From Azospirillum sp. (GTDB taxonomy: Bacteria; Pseudomonadota; Alphaproteobacteria; Azospirillales; Azospirillaceae), in contig WGNK01000002.1 in assembly GCA_016124535.1 (NCBI GenBank), positions 62,001 through 126,000 of the forward strand: a stretch of 64,000 bases of DNA, in the 5' to 3' direction. This document shows, in pieces, positions 1 to 8,381 of the stretch. How positions within the stretch are numbered: the first letter of the stretch is position 1; the number at the start of each line of letters is the position of its first letter. Both the position numbers and the translations under genes were made by a program. The notes under the pieces are model-generated. The model was not told where the DNA came from and ran no database searches. It was given only the letters and a program-made list of their open reading frames with translations.

Positions 1-908
1 ACCGAGCTGTAGGCGTAGAATCGCTTGATGTCCCGCCGGCGGTAGAGCATCAGTCCCGCGACCAGCAGCGAGACCAGCCCCAGCGCAATCATCAGCGCCG
101 CCGGAACCAGGGTGTCGCCGTTCGCCGCCAGCAACATCTTGTACCGCAAGATGGCGTAAAGCGAAACGTTGAGCAGAAGTCCTGACAGCACCGCCGAGAC
201 CGGGGTCGGACCTTCGGTATGGGCATCCGGCAGCCAGGCATGCACCGGCGCAAGACCGGTCTTGGTGCCGTAGCCGATCAGCAGGAAGACGAAAGCCAGT
301 TCCAGAATTCGCTGGTTGACCCCGCCCCCGAGCCCGGCAAACTTGCTGTAAAGGTCGGTCCAGGTCAGCGTGATCATCCCGCTGCCCAGATGCGGTTGGG
401 CCGCCAGATAGACCAGGATGATGCCGAACAGCGCCATCGAAATGCCGACGCCGCACAAAATGAAGTATTTGACCGCCGCTTCGATCGCGGCCTCGCTGCG
501 GTAAAGGTTAACCAAGGGTGCCGTCGCCAACGTCGCCGCCTCGATCGCCACCCACATCAGGCCGAGATTGTTGGCGGTCAGCCCCAGCAGCATGGTGAAC
601 ATGAACAGCTGGAACAGGCTGTGGAACATCCGCACGTCCGAACCGGTCAGATGGCCGTGGCTGACTTCGTGGGCCATGTAGCCGGTCGAGTAGAGGGTAG
701 TGGTGAAGCCGATGAAAGCGGTCAGCAAAACCAGATAGATATTCAGATCGTCAACAAAGACCAGGGCTGAGGCCACAGGCGGGGTCCATAGCAACCACGC
801 CGCCGCAGCCAGGGTCCCCATCGAGCCCAGGACGTTGATCCCAGACCCCAATCTGCGATTGGGAATGAGCGCCGCCAATGCCCCCGTGATCAGGGGCACC
901 GCAAGCAT
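1..908 (-). CDS. hyfF: Hydrogenase-4 component F (HyfF-like), 3' end outside window
   Basis: Membrane proton-translocating subunit of a hydrogenase-4/formate-hydrogenlyase-like complex, related to the antiporter-like NuoL/M/N subunits of complex I. The frame opens at the ATG at 908, 14 nt after the hyfE stop, and stays open to the window edge (about 302 residues; the C-terminus is missing). It shows many hydrophobic segments and the family core KTGLAPVHAWLPDAHTEGP, followed by PVSAVLSGLLLNVSLYAILR, where conserved Lys and His residues line the proton path. It is the last visible gene of the minus-strand hyfB-C-E-F operon. The catalytic hydrogenase subunits, if present, would lie beyond the left edge. 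Family assignment is secure; whether the complex makes hydrogen cannot be judged here. Confidence 0.9.
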   Translation of the reverse strand, partial: MLAVPLITGALAALIPNRRLGSGINVLGSMGTLAAAAWLLWTPPVASALVFVDDLNIYLVLLTAFIGFTTTLYSTGYMAHEVSHGHLTGSDVRMFHSLFQLFMFTMLLGLTANNLGLMWVAIEAATLATAPLVNLYRSEAAIEAAVKYFILCGVGISMALFGIILVYLAAQPHLGSGMITLTWTDLYSKFAGLGGGVNQRILELAFVFLLIGYGTKTGLAPVHAWLPDAHTEGPTPVSAVLSGLLLNVSLYAILRYKMLLAANGDTLVPAALMIALGLVSLLVAGLMLYRRRDIKRFYAYSS

Positions 909-922
909 GATGAGTATCGGAT

Positions 923-1594
923 TCAATGGCGTTCCCCGCGATAGAGATCGAGTTGATGGATATCCAGCGTTTCCACGCGGTCCCGGATGCCGAAGATGAA
1001 AATGCCGAAGATAAAGGCCGCCACCAGGACGGTGAAGGCAATTGACACTTCGACCGCCAGCGGCATGCCCTGAACTCCAATGGCGGCCATCAGCAATCCG
1101 TTCTCAATCGACATGAAGCCGATCAACTGGCTGATCGCATTGCGCCGGGTAACCATCATCAACATGCCGTGCAACAGCACCGAAAACGCGAGGGCCAAGG
1201 ATTCCTTGGTCAGAACTGTCACCGCGGGGGCAATCGGGAAAATCGAGACAATGGACAGGACGACCAACGAAATTCCGATGGCGAGCGCGCCACCAACGCC
1301 GAGCCCGGGGTCGGTCTCGTGGTGGTGAACCTTCATGGCACCGACGAGGAAGTTGAGTGTCATCGGGATGATCATGGCCTTCACCGTGAAGATGATCGCT
1401 GCCGACAGGTAAAGGTGGTGAATATTGTGACTCCAGCCCTCCCACAGCGCCGCCAAAGAAAGAACCACGCCTTGGGCGGCAAAAGTACTTATGAGAGCAA
1501 TCACCCGCTGTTCGACCAGTAAGGCAAAACTGATCAGCAGGACCACGGCGCCCAGAAGATGCGCCACATCATAGGAAATGCCTGAGGTCATCAC
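923..1594 (-). CDS. hyfE: Hydrogenase-4 component E (HyfE-like)
   Basis: Small integral membrane subunit (223 aa) of the Hyf complex; its C-terminal half resembles NuoK. The sequence is almost wholly hydrophobic. A membrane glutamate in LIGFMSIENGLLMAAIGV matches the NuoK-like proton-channel Glu position. The C-terminal tail is short and charged. Its ATG overlaps the hyfC stop by 4 nt (ATGA type), so the genes are very likely translationally coupled. Its position between hyfC and hyfF, with no hyfD, is the arrangement I associate with non-enterobacterial Hyf clusters. Confidence 0.88.
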   Translation of the reverse strand: MMTSGISYDVAHLLGAVVLLISFALLVEQRVIALISTFAAQGVVLSLAALWEGWSHNIHHLYLSAAIIFTVKAMIIPMTLNFLVGAMKVHHHETDPGLGVGGALAIGISLVVLSIVSIFPIAPAVTVLTKESLALAFSVLLHGMLMMVTRRNAISQLIGFMSIENGLLMAAIGVQGMPLAVEVSIAFTVLVAAFIFGIFIFGIRDRVETLDIHQLDLYRGERH

Positions 1595-2547
1595 CAGCCT
1601 CGCGAAATGTAAAGGAGGATCACACCGAGCAGACCCATCAGGAAGGCCATCGCCAGGAACTCGGGGTAACGGAAGACGCGCATTTTCGCGATGCTGGTCT
1701 CAAAGATGGCAACCATCGCACCGCCTACCGCCAGCTTGACCGGCACCAGAGCCAACCCCACCAGGATCGCGCCTGCCCCGGCCCCCGGAGTCGCCATTCC
1801 GAAGGACACGAAAATCGAGCAGATCAGCGCGATGTAAAGCGTCAGGCGCAACATCCCGGCCGCCTCGATCAAGGCCAGGTGCCGGCCGGAGTATTCCAGC
1901 ACCATCGCCTCGTGGACCATGGTCAGTTCGAGGTGGGTGGCAGGATTGTCGATCGGAATCCGCCCGTTTTCAGCGATCGCAACCAGCAGGATGGCAAACA
2001 GCGCCATCGCGAACGAGACCCGGAGACCAAGGGTCCCCGACATCATGGCATTGGCGATGTCCGGAAGTGCGGTCGAATGCACGACGATGCCGAGTATGAA
2101 AATCACCATCAGCATCGCCGGTTCCGCCAGCGCGGCGATCAACATTTCGCGGCTGGAGCCGATGCCGCCAAAGCTCGTGCCGACATCCATGCCCGCAAGT
2201 GCGGTCATGAACCGCGCGGTCCCCAACAGGCCGACCACGGCAATAAGGTCGAACGCCGGCGACAGCGCAAGGTCGGTCGTGAAGGTCGGGACCAGCGCCG
2301 CCGCCGTCCAGACGAACACGAAGACCAAGTAGGGAGCGGAGCGATAGAGCCAGGAGGCGTTGTGAGCCATCACGACCTCCTTGCCGCACAACCGGAAAAA
2401 GTCCCGGTACGGCTGCAGGATCGGCGGACCTCGTCTGGCCAGCAATCGTGCCTTCAGCCAGCGCACCCAGCCGACCAGAAGAGGCGCGAGTACCAGCATC
2501 AGTATCAACTGGAGGATTTCAAGAAGAACGGAAGAAAGTGTCGGCAT
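1591..2547 (-). CDS. hyfC: Hydrogenase-4 component C (HyfC/HycD-like)
   Basis: NuoH-family membrane subunit (318 aa) that anchors the hydrophilic hydrogenase arm to the antiporter-like subunits. About eight membrane segments are visible. Family landmarks include RRGPPILQPYRDFFRLCGKE near the N-terminus and the acidic loop AENGRIPIDNPATHLELTMV, followed by HEAMVLEYSGRHLALIE in the second half. It lies 13 nt after the hyfB stop and overlaps hyfE by 4 nt. The length is close to that of E. coli HyfC. Confidence 0.9.
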   Translation of the reverse strand: MPTLSSVLLEILQLILMLVLAPLLVGWVRWLKARLLARRGPPILQPYRDFFRLCGKEVVMAHNASWLYRSAPYLVFVFVWTAAALVPTFTTDLALSPAFDLIAVVGLLGTARFMTALAGMDVGTSFGGIGSSREMLIAALAEPAMLMVIFILGIVVHSTALPDIANAMMSGTLGLRVSFAMALFAILLVAIAENGRIPIDNPATHLELTMVHEAMVLEYSGRHLALIEAAGMLRLTLYIALICSIFVSFGMATPGAGAGAILVGLALVPVKLAVGGAMVAIFETSIAKMRVFRYPEFLAMAFLMGLLGVILLYISRGW

Positions 2548-2560
2548 CAGTTTCCACCCT

Positions 2561-4591
2561 TTATTGGATCGCGGCCACGACGCCGATCAACACGACCAGC
2601 GTCGCCAGCATCAAGCCGAGGTAGTGGCGGATCGTCAGGGATTGCAGGATGTTGATCTTATCGGTGAGAGCACCGATGGACCCCAGAAGGGGGGTGAACA
2701 CCCAATCCCACACGGGGTCGCGCATGGTTACCCGGAACACCGCAGCACGGGTCTCTCCGGGCTTGGGCATATCCACATGATCGCGGGCACTGAACAGCGA
2801 GGCCCCAAAGACGCGGCGGATCGGTTGGGCGAAACTGCTCGCGGTATACTGGGAGACCGGTCCGGGATCGTCGGTGAAGCCGCAGCCCCAGGGAATCGAG
2901 CGGCGGGAGGTCCGGTTGCCAAAGCTGTGCATGGTGTAGATCAGTCCGGCCATGAAGGCCAGAACCATGACCAGCAGCACCACGCCGTTGTAAGAGCCGC
3001 CGCCGTCGGTCTCCGAGGTCAAAGTGAGCCAGGACAGACCGCTGCCGACCTGCAACGGCACGCCGACGAACTGGCTGATCAGCGGGCTGATCAGGGAGAG
3101 GACCGAAGTCGGCAGCACACCAATGACCAGACACAGCAAGGCCAGAACGGCGACCGACGCCTTCATCGAGAACGAGACTTCGACGGCGTCGCTGGCATGG
3201 CTGGATCGCGCCCGCCCGAGGAACACGACACCATAGGTACGAACGAAGGCACCCGCGGCCAGAGCAACCGCAAGCGCCAGCAGCGCTCCAACCACCGGCA
3301 CCGCGACCCGCACCGGCCACTGCACCAGGTCCGATCCGTTCAGGATCGCTTGAAAGGTCAGCCATTCGGACACAAAACCATTCATCGGCGGCAGGCCGGA
3401 GATCGCAATGCAGCCGACCAGGAAAGCCGCAGCAGTGATCGGCATCTTGTGGATCAGGCCGCCCATTTTCTCCATGTCGCGTTGATGGGTTGCGGTCAGC
3501 ACGCAGCCGACGCCGAGAAAGAGCAGGCTCTTGAAGATCGCATGGTTAAGCACATGAAACAGCGCGGCCGTCATCGCCAGTGCCGCCAGTGCCTTCATGC
3601 CGTTGGCCTGGAACGCCAACGTGAGCCCGAGACCAATCGTGATGATGCCGATGTTCTCGACCGTGGAATAGGCCAGCATCGATTTGAGGTCCCGCTGCAT
3701 CATCGCCTGGAGGACCCCCAGCACCGCGGTGATGCCGCCAAGTACCAGGACAATCATGCCCCACCACCACAGCGGTTGCCCGACCAGGTCGAACACGATC
3801 CGGATCAGGCCGTAGATCGCCACCTTGGTCATGACGCCGCTCATCAGCGCAGAAACGTGGCTGGGGGCCGCGGGATGGGCGAGCGGCAGCCAGACATGCA
3901 ACGGCACGAGACCTGCCTTGGAGCCGGCACCGATCAATACCAGGCCGAACACGACCGAGGCCATCAGGGGCGACAGCGGCACCGCCCGCATTGCAGCAAA
4001 AGTGATGTCGCCATTGCCAGCCGCCAGCAGACCGAACGCAAGCAGCAGCGCGGCAGTGCCGAATCCAGCCATAACCAGATAGATGTTGGCTGCCCGCGAG
4101 GTTCCTTCCTCCCGGTGGGTAGAGAGCACCAGCAACCATGAGGACAGCGACATAAATTCCCAGCCGAGTAAAAATGTGAAGGCATCACTCGCGACCAGGA
4201 CGATATTCATTCCTGCCAAGAAAAGCGGAAACAACGGCAGAAAGCGACCGGTACCATGACTGCCATGACCGTCATTCTTGTCGTAGCCAATGCCAAAAAC
4301 ACTGGCTGCTACGGCGCCCAAGTTGACCACAAATAAGAAAAACGCGCTTAGGCTGTCAATTCCTAACTGCACCCTCAACCAGGGCAGCCCGATGGGGTAG
4401 CTCACTATTTCATTTCCGATGGATCCCATGATCAAATAGGACAGCGCCAGGTAGGCGATGATCGCCGCAGCCGCTGCGCTGGCGGCATAGACGAAGACGG
4501 TGGCGCGTTGGCAGTGCCCGGCGATTAGCGCCAGCAATCCCAACAGCAGGAGCAGTCCGATCGACGAGCCGATGAGTGACAAGGCAGGCAT
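2561..4591 (-). CDS. hyfB: Hydrogenase-4 component B (HyfB-like)
   Basis: First visible gene of the operon: a 676-aa antiporter-like (NuoL/N, PF00361-type) proton-translocating subunit. It shows about 14 membrane stretches and the core KAGLVPLHVWLPLAHPAAPS, then HVSALMSGVMTKVAIYGLIR and later NHAIFKSLLFLGVG, the usual Lys/His proton-path residues. The ATG at 4591 sits directly behind a GGAGGG stretch, so the SD-to-start spacing is unusually short. PF00361 proteins also occur in DAB-type inorganic-carbon pumps, but hyfC and hyfE downstream and the absence of a DabA-like gene favour a Hyf complex. Confidence 0.9.
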   Translation of the reverse strand: MPALSLIGSSIGLLLLLGLLALIAGHCQRATVFVYAASAAAAAIIAYLALSYLIMGSIGNEIVSYPIGLPWLRVQLGIDSLSAFFLFVVNLGAVAASVFGIGYDKNDGHGSHGTGRFLPLFPLFLAGMNIVLVASDAFTFLLGWEFMSLSSWLLVLSTHREEGTSRAANIYLVMAGFGTAALLLAFGLLAAGNGDITFAAMRAVPLSPLMASVVFGLVLIGAGSKAGLVPLHVWLPLAHPAAPSHVSALMSGVMTKVAIYGLIRIVFDLVGQPLWWWGMIVLVLGGITAVLGVLQAMMQRDLKSMLAYSTVENIGIITIGLGLTLAFQANGMKALAALAMTAALFHVLNHAIFKSLLFLGVGCVLTATHQRDMEKMGGLIHKMPITAAAFLVGCIAISGLPPMNGFVSEWLTFQAILNGSDLVQWPVRVAVPVVGALLALAVALAAGAFVRTYGVVFLGRARSSHASDAVEVSFSMKASVAVLALLCLVIGVLPTSVLSLISPLISQFVGVPLQVGSGLSWLTLTSETDGGGSYNGVVLLVMVLAFMAGLIYTMHSFGNRTSRRSIPWGCGFTDDPGPVSQYTASSFAQPIRRVFGASLFSARDHVDMPKPGETRAAVFRVTMRDPVWDWVFTPLLGSIGALTDKINILQSLTIRHYLGLMLATLVVLIGVVAAIQ

Positions 4592-4650
4592 CCCTCCGCT
4601 AACGTAATCGGCGGAAAGAGAGCATGGTTCGCCAGAAGCGGCAACAGAAG

Positions 4651-4666
4651 ATTAATTCGTATTAAT
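4651..4666. promoter_or_regulatory. AT palindrome upstream of the hyf operon
   Basis: ATTAAT-TCGT-ATTAAT is a perfect interrupted palindrome 60 nt upstream of the hyfB start, in otherwise GC-rich DNA. Its core reads TTA-N7-TTA, which fits the loose consensus of LysR-type regulators (the CbbR type is TNA-N7/8-TNA). An operator or promoter role is inference from position and symmetry. Confidence 0.45.
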
Positions 4667-4680
4667 ACGGAGGCCGGAAT

Positions 4681-4700
4681 TGTGCGGTCGTGTGCGGTCG
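4681..4700. repeat. Tandem 10-bp repeat
   Basis: Two exact head-to-tail copies of TGTGCGGTCG lie just upstream of the AT palindrome of the hyf leader. They may be incidental or part of the regulatory region. Confidence 0.6.
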
Positions 4701-5281
4701 AAGGGCCACACGGACGGTCAGTTTCGCCCGCCGCGGACGCGACGGTATCGCCCAGTGAGGTTCATCGAACGCTCCGGCAAAGAATTTTACTGATAGCGAG
4801 CGTCCGCCGCTGAGCGTCCTCAAGGTGCGGCGCGAGCGCTGCATGACATCACGGGAAGGCGCCTCTCCGCGAAGGGCGCATCGAACGTCCAGTCCGGGCG
4901 CCTGCTACGGCGGAATGGCAAACTTGACCGCGCAGCAACGCACTGACAGGCACCGCCGCCACGCGCGGTTTCTCTCGATTCGTTGGGTTCTGCTGCGGAC
5001 TGCGTGCGCCTGGACGAGGTACGCTTCGGCGAATCCGTGCGCTTCGGGAGAATGGTGGGAACGTCAACCGGCATTGAGGAGCGCGGTAGATCGGCCGGCA
5101 CCCAGGCAGACTGCAAAGCCTGCCCCAAACAAACGTACCCACGTCAGCGCCGGACCGCCATTCGGCAGGTCCAGCGTACGACGTCCTGATCTTCTACGAT
5201 GTCCCGGTGCGGATCACGAAATCGGTCGCGGGAATAGTTTTGGCTTTCCCGGCAACCTGCGTCTCGACCGCCAGGGGCGGG
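4701..5281. other. Gene-free stretch upstream of hyf
   Basis: No frame on either strand looks like a protein: the open stretches are rich in Arg, Pro and Ser, lack recognisable motifs and lack convincing ribosome-binding sites. The right part may hold the 3' UTR of the 35-aa peptide gene; the left part holds the hyf leader. Confidence 0.5.
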
Positions 5282-5389
5282 TCACGACTGTTTCGCCCCG
5301 CGGCCATTGATTCGGGAGGAGAGATGTTCGACACCAACCGCGGTGGCGATGACGGCAACGGCCAAGATGGCGATAACGGCGACGGTCAT
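5282..5389 (-). CDS. 35-aa small membrane peptide
   Basis: A short frame too small for most gene finders. The ATG at 5389 is preceded by a good Shine-Dalgarno (GAGGAG, 7 nt upstream). The product is MTVAVIAILAVAVIATAVGV followed by EHLSSRINGRGAKQS: a single hydrophobic helix of about 19 residues and a short positively charged tail, which suggests an inner-membrane miniprotein with the tail in the cytoplasm. Its leader carries a perfect 8-bp hairpin. No family is recognised. It lies between the hyf operon and the carbonic anhydrases, transcribed towards hyf; a link to either is speculation. Confidence 0.55.
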   Translation of the reverse strand: MTVAVIAILAVAVIATAVGVEHLSSRINGRGAKQS

Positions 5390-5423
5390 GGTAGAACTCC
5401 TCGGGTGAAGGGAAGATGCCCAG

Positions 5424-5447
5424 CTTTCGTCTCTCTCTTGACGAAAG
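5424..5447. promoter_or_regulatory. Perfect 8-bp inverted repeat in small-peptide leader
   Basis: Arms CTTTCGTC and GACGAAAG, separated by 8 nt, lie 35 nt upstream of the 35-aa peptide start. It could be a leader hairpin or an operator. A TATCAT/TATGAT-like sequence lies a little further upstream in the AT-richer segment. Confidence 0.45.
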
Positions 5448-6575
5448 AATTGTGCGGCTCGGCGAACTGTTATGATAGCGATCTAACCGACTCCTATGCA
5501 GACTTCACTGTTGCATGCGGGGGCGGCGCAACGATCACGTACTGATATGTAGGCTGTTTCGGCCTATTATTCATGCATTTTCAGGTGCGCTTTTTTGTCC
5601 CATCACATTGGCGACCCAATCTTTAGATTTGGACTGATCTATTCTAATGCTTTTGGCGGAGGTTGCGCTCGGTCACGTTTTGGGCTCGTCCGAACCGTTT
5701 GACCAGACCGGCGTCGTCGGGTGAACGCTGAGGACCAACATCAATATCCGTCGTGATCGTCGTCGGGCATCAGCCGGTCAAAGCGCTTCGGATCCCACCA
5801 TGGGGCCTTCGATCGCCGCCATGCCGGACCAATGGCGGTAGTGGAAAACCCGTACAATATCGGGTAATGTCCGCTACTTCTCGTTCCAGGCACCTCAGCG
5901 CTGGTCACATGGTTGGGCCGGAGTGCCGGTACCCGCTTGGTCTCGAAACGAACTCTCTGGTCCAGGTGCTGGAAGGTCATATCGTGAACCGGCAATTCTC
6001 TCGGGTAAGCGTCGTCCCCGCATCACACCCGCCAAGGCGCTACCGCCGTTTCCGAAAAGCCGGCTTCAGCGAGGAGGGGGCGATACTCCGTCCCTTGTCC
6101 GGCACCTGCAGCGCGGTCTCCGCAGCAGCATTTTTCCAATGGTCATCACAGCGTTTCGAAAAGCGCTACCTGTCTAGTCTGACAGGTGCTGCCAACCACC
6201 CGATCCGGCACAATGAAATTTCCGTCAGGTTCCGCAGGGTCAAAGCGGTAGTGCCAAAGTCAATTTTGGACTATTTTTTCGAACGATGGTGGTATCCTGG
6301 TCGCGCTGAGGGCTGTCCATTTCGCCGAGGTCAATTGGTAGGCAGCCAATCCGTCTTTCGTCTTATGCGTCGCCCGCCCCGCTTGGTCATACACCCCAGT
6401 CACGAGCTGAAATCGAGTAAACGTCCGCGTCGTGGCGACCTGACGTCTGCCATTTTCCAAACCACTCCCGCCGCAGCAGCAGGTTGCACCAAACTCGTCG
6501 CGGTGGCTCCCGTCGTCCAGGCATCGCAGTAAACAAACCGGCCATATCAAGTGCCGCAACCAGAGGATTGCAATA
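5448..6575. other. Gene-free, AT-patchy stretch upstream of carbonic anhydrases
   Basis: About 1.1 kb with locally low GC (notably 5,540-5,680 and around 6,260). Open frames on both strands lack recognisable domains and look random. A small stem (ACCTGTC, 6-nt loop, GACAGGT) sits near 6,170. The composition and lack of genes suggest degraded or transferred DNA, but no transposase remnant could be recognised. The right end should hold the promoter of the first carbonic anhydrase. Confidence 0.45.
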
Positions 6576-7232
6576 ATGCCGACCCGCAAGTACATCAACC
6601 GTATGATCGCCGGATTCAAGGGTTTCCATGCCTACTACTACGAACAGCGCGGCGAACTTTTCGAATCCCTGACGACCGAGGGCCAACGGCCGCCGATCAT
6701 GCTCATCGGCTGCTCGGACTCCCGTGTCGACCCCGCGATCATGCTGCATTTCGAGCCGGGCGACGTGTTCACGGTACGCAACGTCGCCAACCTCATCCCC
6801 GCATACGAGCCGCATGGCCCCCATGCCGGTGTTTGCGCGGCGCTCGAATTCGGGGTGCGCGATCTCGTTGTCAGCCACATCGTCGTGCTCGGCCATTCCC
6901 AGTGCGGCGGCATCCACGAACTGATCCGACTGGCCCGTCAGACCACCGACGACGATCGCGAGTTCCTGGCGTCGTGGGTTTCGATCGGCACGCAGGCGGT
7001 CGAACGGCACGCAGAACGGATCAAGGAGATCAATGCCAGCGACCCCAACGCGACCAGGGAGATTGAACAAACCGCGGTGGCCCTCTCGATCAGCAACCTG
7101 ATGACCTACCCGTGGATCGCCGAACGGGTACACCATGAACGGTTGACCCTCCATGGCTGGTGGGCCGATCTCAGGGTCGGCGAACTCTGGGGGCTCAATC
7201 AGGATAGCGGCAAGTTCGAAAAGCTTTGCTGA
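6576..7232 (+). CDS. Beta-carbonic anhydrase, copy 1
   Basis: Zinc enzyme of 218 aa that interconverts CO2 and bicarbonate in the cytoplasm. The beta-class signature is complete: C46-S-D48-S-R50 (the C-x-D-x-R motif holding a Zn ligand and the Asp/Arg dyad) and H107-S-Q-C110 (H-x-x-C, the other two Zn ligands). An AGAGGA Shine-Dalgarno precedes the ATG. A second copy about 83% identical (counted by eye) lies 378 nt downstream in the same orientation. The upstream neighbour is the divergent hyf region. Function is secure; physiological role (CO2 supply, pH, or coupling to the Hyf complex) is inference. Confidence 0.95.
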   Translation: MPTRKYINRMIAGFKGFHAYYYEQRGELFESLTTEGQRPPIMLIGCSDSRVDPAIMLHFEPGDVFTVRNVANLIPAYEPHGPHAGVCAALEFGVRDLVVSHIVVLGHSQCGGIHELIRLARQTTDDDREFLASWVSIGTQAVERHAERIKEINASDPNATREIEQTAVALSISNLMTYPWIAERVHHERLTLHGWWADLRVGELWGLNQDSGKFEKLC

Positions 7233-7610
7233 TCTGGCTTTACTCAAACACTTCTGCCTGATTCCCTGGGGTTCCGAGCACTCAGGCCGCCGCGTGAGGT
7301 AGATATCGTGACGCTGGAGAGGTCTATTCATTTCCTTCCAAGAACTCGTTCGGGCTCCTGGCCGCTGTGCTGACCCGGTCCCGGGTCAGATGGCGGCACT
7401 CGGACAAGCGTTTGCGCGTCGGCGGTACGCCGCTCGATGCCTGGGTCTCTGACAAGCACTTGAGGCCGAAACCGAGTCGGGGCGACGGCGGCGATACCGG
7501 GCAACTGCCCCAGGACAGGGATCACGCAGTCCCTCCGATGAATCGAGAGCGTACGGAAGTTGATCGGGGGCACGACCGACCAATTGCTGCATCGCGAAGA
7601 GAGGCCAGGA
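7233..7610. other. Intergenic region between the two carbonic anhydrases
   Basis: 378 nt without a convincing gene. It contains a near-perfect palindrome at 7370-7389 (described separately). The sequence upstream of copy 2 does not resemble that upstream of copy 1, so the two genes probably have separate control. Confidence 0.5.
7370..7389. promoter_or_regulatory. Inverted repeat between carbonic anhydrase copies
   Basis: CTGACCCGG-TC-CCGGGTCAG: 9-bp perfect arms with a 2-bp centre. No T-run follows on either strand, so it looks more like an operator than an intrinsic terminator. It lies about 220 nt upstream of the second carbonic anhydrase. Confidence 0.45.
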
Positions 7611-8264
7611 ATGCCCACCCACAGAGTCATCAATCGCATGATCGCCGGCTTCAAGGGTTTCCATGCGTATTACTACGAGCAGCGCGGCGAACTGTTCGAA
7701 TCGCTGACGACCGAGGGCCAACGGCCGCCGATCATGCTGTTGGGGTGTTCGGACTCGCGCGTCGACCCTGCGATCATGCTGCATTTCGAGCCAGGCGACG
7801 TGTTCACGGTCCGCAATGTCGCCAATCTAGTTCCGGAATACCAACCCCGCGGCCCCCACGCCGGTGTTTGCGCCGCCCTTGAGTTCGGGGTGCGCGACCT
7901 CGCAGTCAGCCACATCGTCGTGCTAGGCCATTCTCAGTGCGGTGGCATCCATGAGTTGATCCGTTTGGCCGCCCAGTCGGCGGACGACCGCGAGTTCCTC
8001 GGCGCCTGGGTCTCTATCGGCAAGCAAGCGGTCGACCGTTGGTTCGAACGCCTGAAGGACTCGAAGGTTCATGACCCCGATACCGCCAAGGAGATCGAGC
8101 AGACCGCCGTCGCCTTGTCGATCAGCAACCTGATGACCTACCCGTGGATTGCCGAACGGGTACGGCACGACCGGCTGGCCTTGCACGGCTGGTGGGCCGA
8201 TCTCAGGGTCGGCGAACTCTGGGGGCTAAATCAAGGGACCAATAACTTTGACAGGCTGTGTTGA
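7611..8264 (+). CDS. Beta-carbonic anhydrase, copy 2
   Basis: 217-aa paralogue of the gene at 6576 with the same zinc and catalytic motifs at the same positions (C46, D48, R50, H107, C110). The start at 7611 was chosen over an upstream in-frame start at 7560 because it aligns residue for residue with copy 1 (MPTHRVINRM against MPTRKYINRM) and follows an AGGA element. Divergence is concentrated in one segment around residues 120-160, the helix/loop after the active site; the rest is almost identical. Recent tandem duplication is the simplest explanation. Confidence 0.95.
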   Translation: MPTHRVINRMIAGFKGFHAYYYEQRGELFESLTTEGQRPPIMLLGCSDSRVDPAIMLHFEPGDVFTVRNVANLVPEYQPRGPHAGVCAALEFGVRDLAVSHIVVLGHSQCGGIHELIRLAAQSADDREFLGAWVSIGKQAVDRWFERLKDSKVHDPDTAKEIEQTAVALSISNLMTYPWIAERVRHDRLALHGWWADLRVGELWGLNQGTNNFDRLC

Positions 8265-8381
8265 ATGGCATTAGTCGATTCTTGGTCACGTCGTTCAGGG
8301 CGCCAGGATTATTTGAGCTGAATCAATTTGATCCGCAGCCGGCTACGGGCGACAGCGGCAGGGTGCGGTCCTCGTCGACGA

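Noticed and set aside
2381-4141. Long open frame on the plus strand opposite hyfB (over 500 codons)
   Set aside because: The translation is Gln/Arg/His-rich with no motif, while the opposite strand is a complete HyfB. Such antisense frames are a by-product of GC-rich codon use and occur throughout the window, for example opposite the ATP-grasp fusion and addA.
4592-4800. Sigma-54 promoter for hyfB
   Set aside because: The best candidate has GG-N10-GC but lacks a TTGC-like -12 element, so it was not called.
5741-6300. Minus-strand segments with repeated ACTACCGC-like motifs, considered as IS21-type remnants
   Set aside because: No istA/istB-like translation or clear terminal inverted repeats could be recognised; the resemblance was only to a short motif.
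1-8264. Interpretation of the hyf genes as a DAB-type inorganic carbon pump
   Set aside because: The presence of hyfC and hyfE and the absence of a DUF2309 (DabA) gene in the window fit a hydrogenase-4 complex better; kept only as a hypothesis on the neighbourhood.
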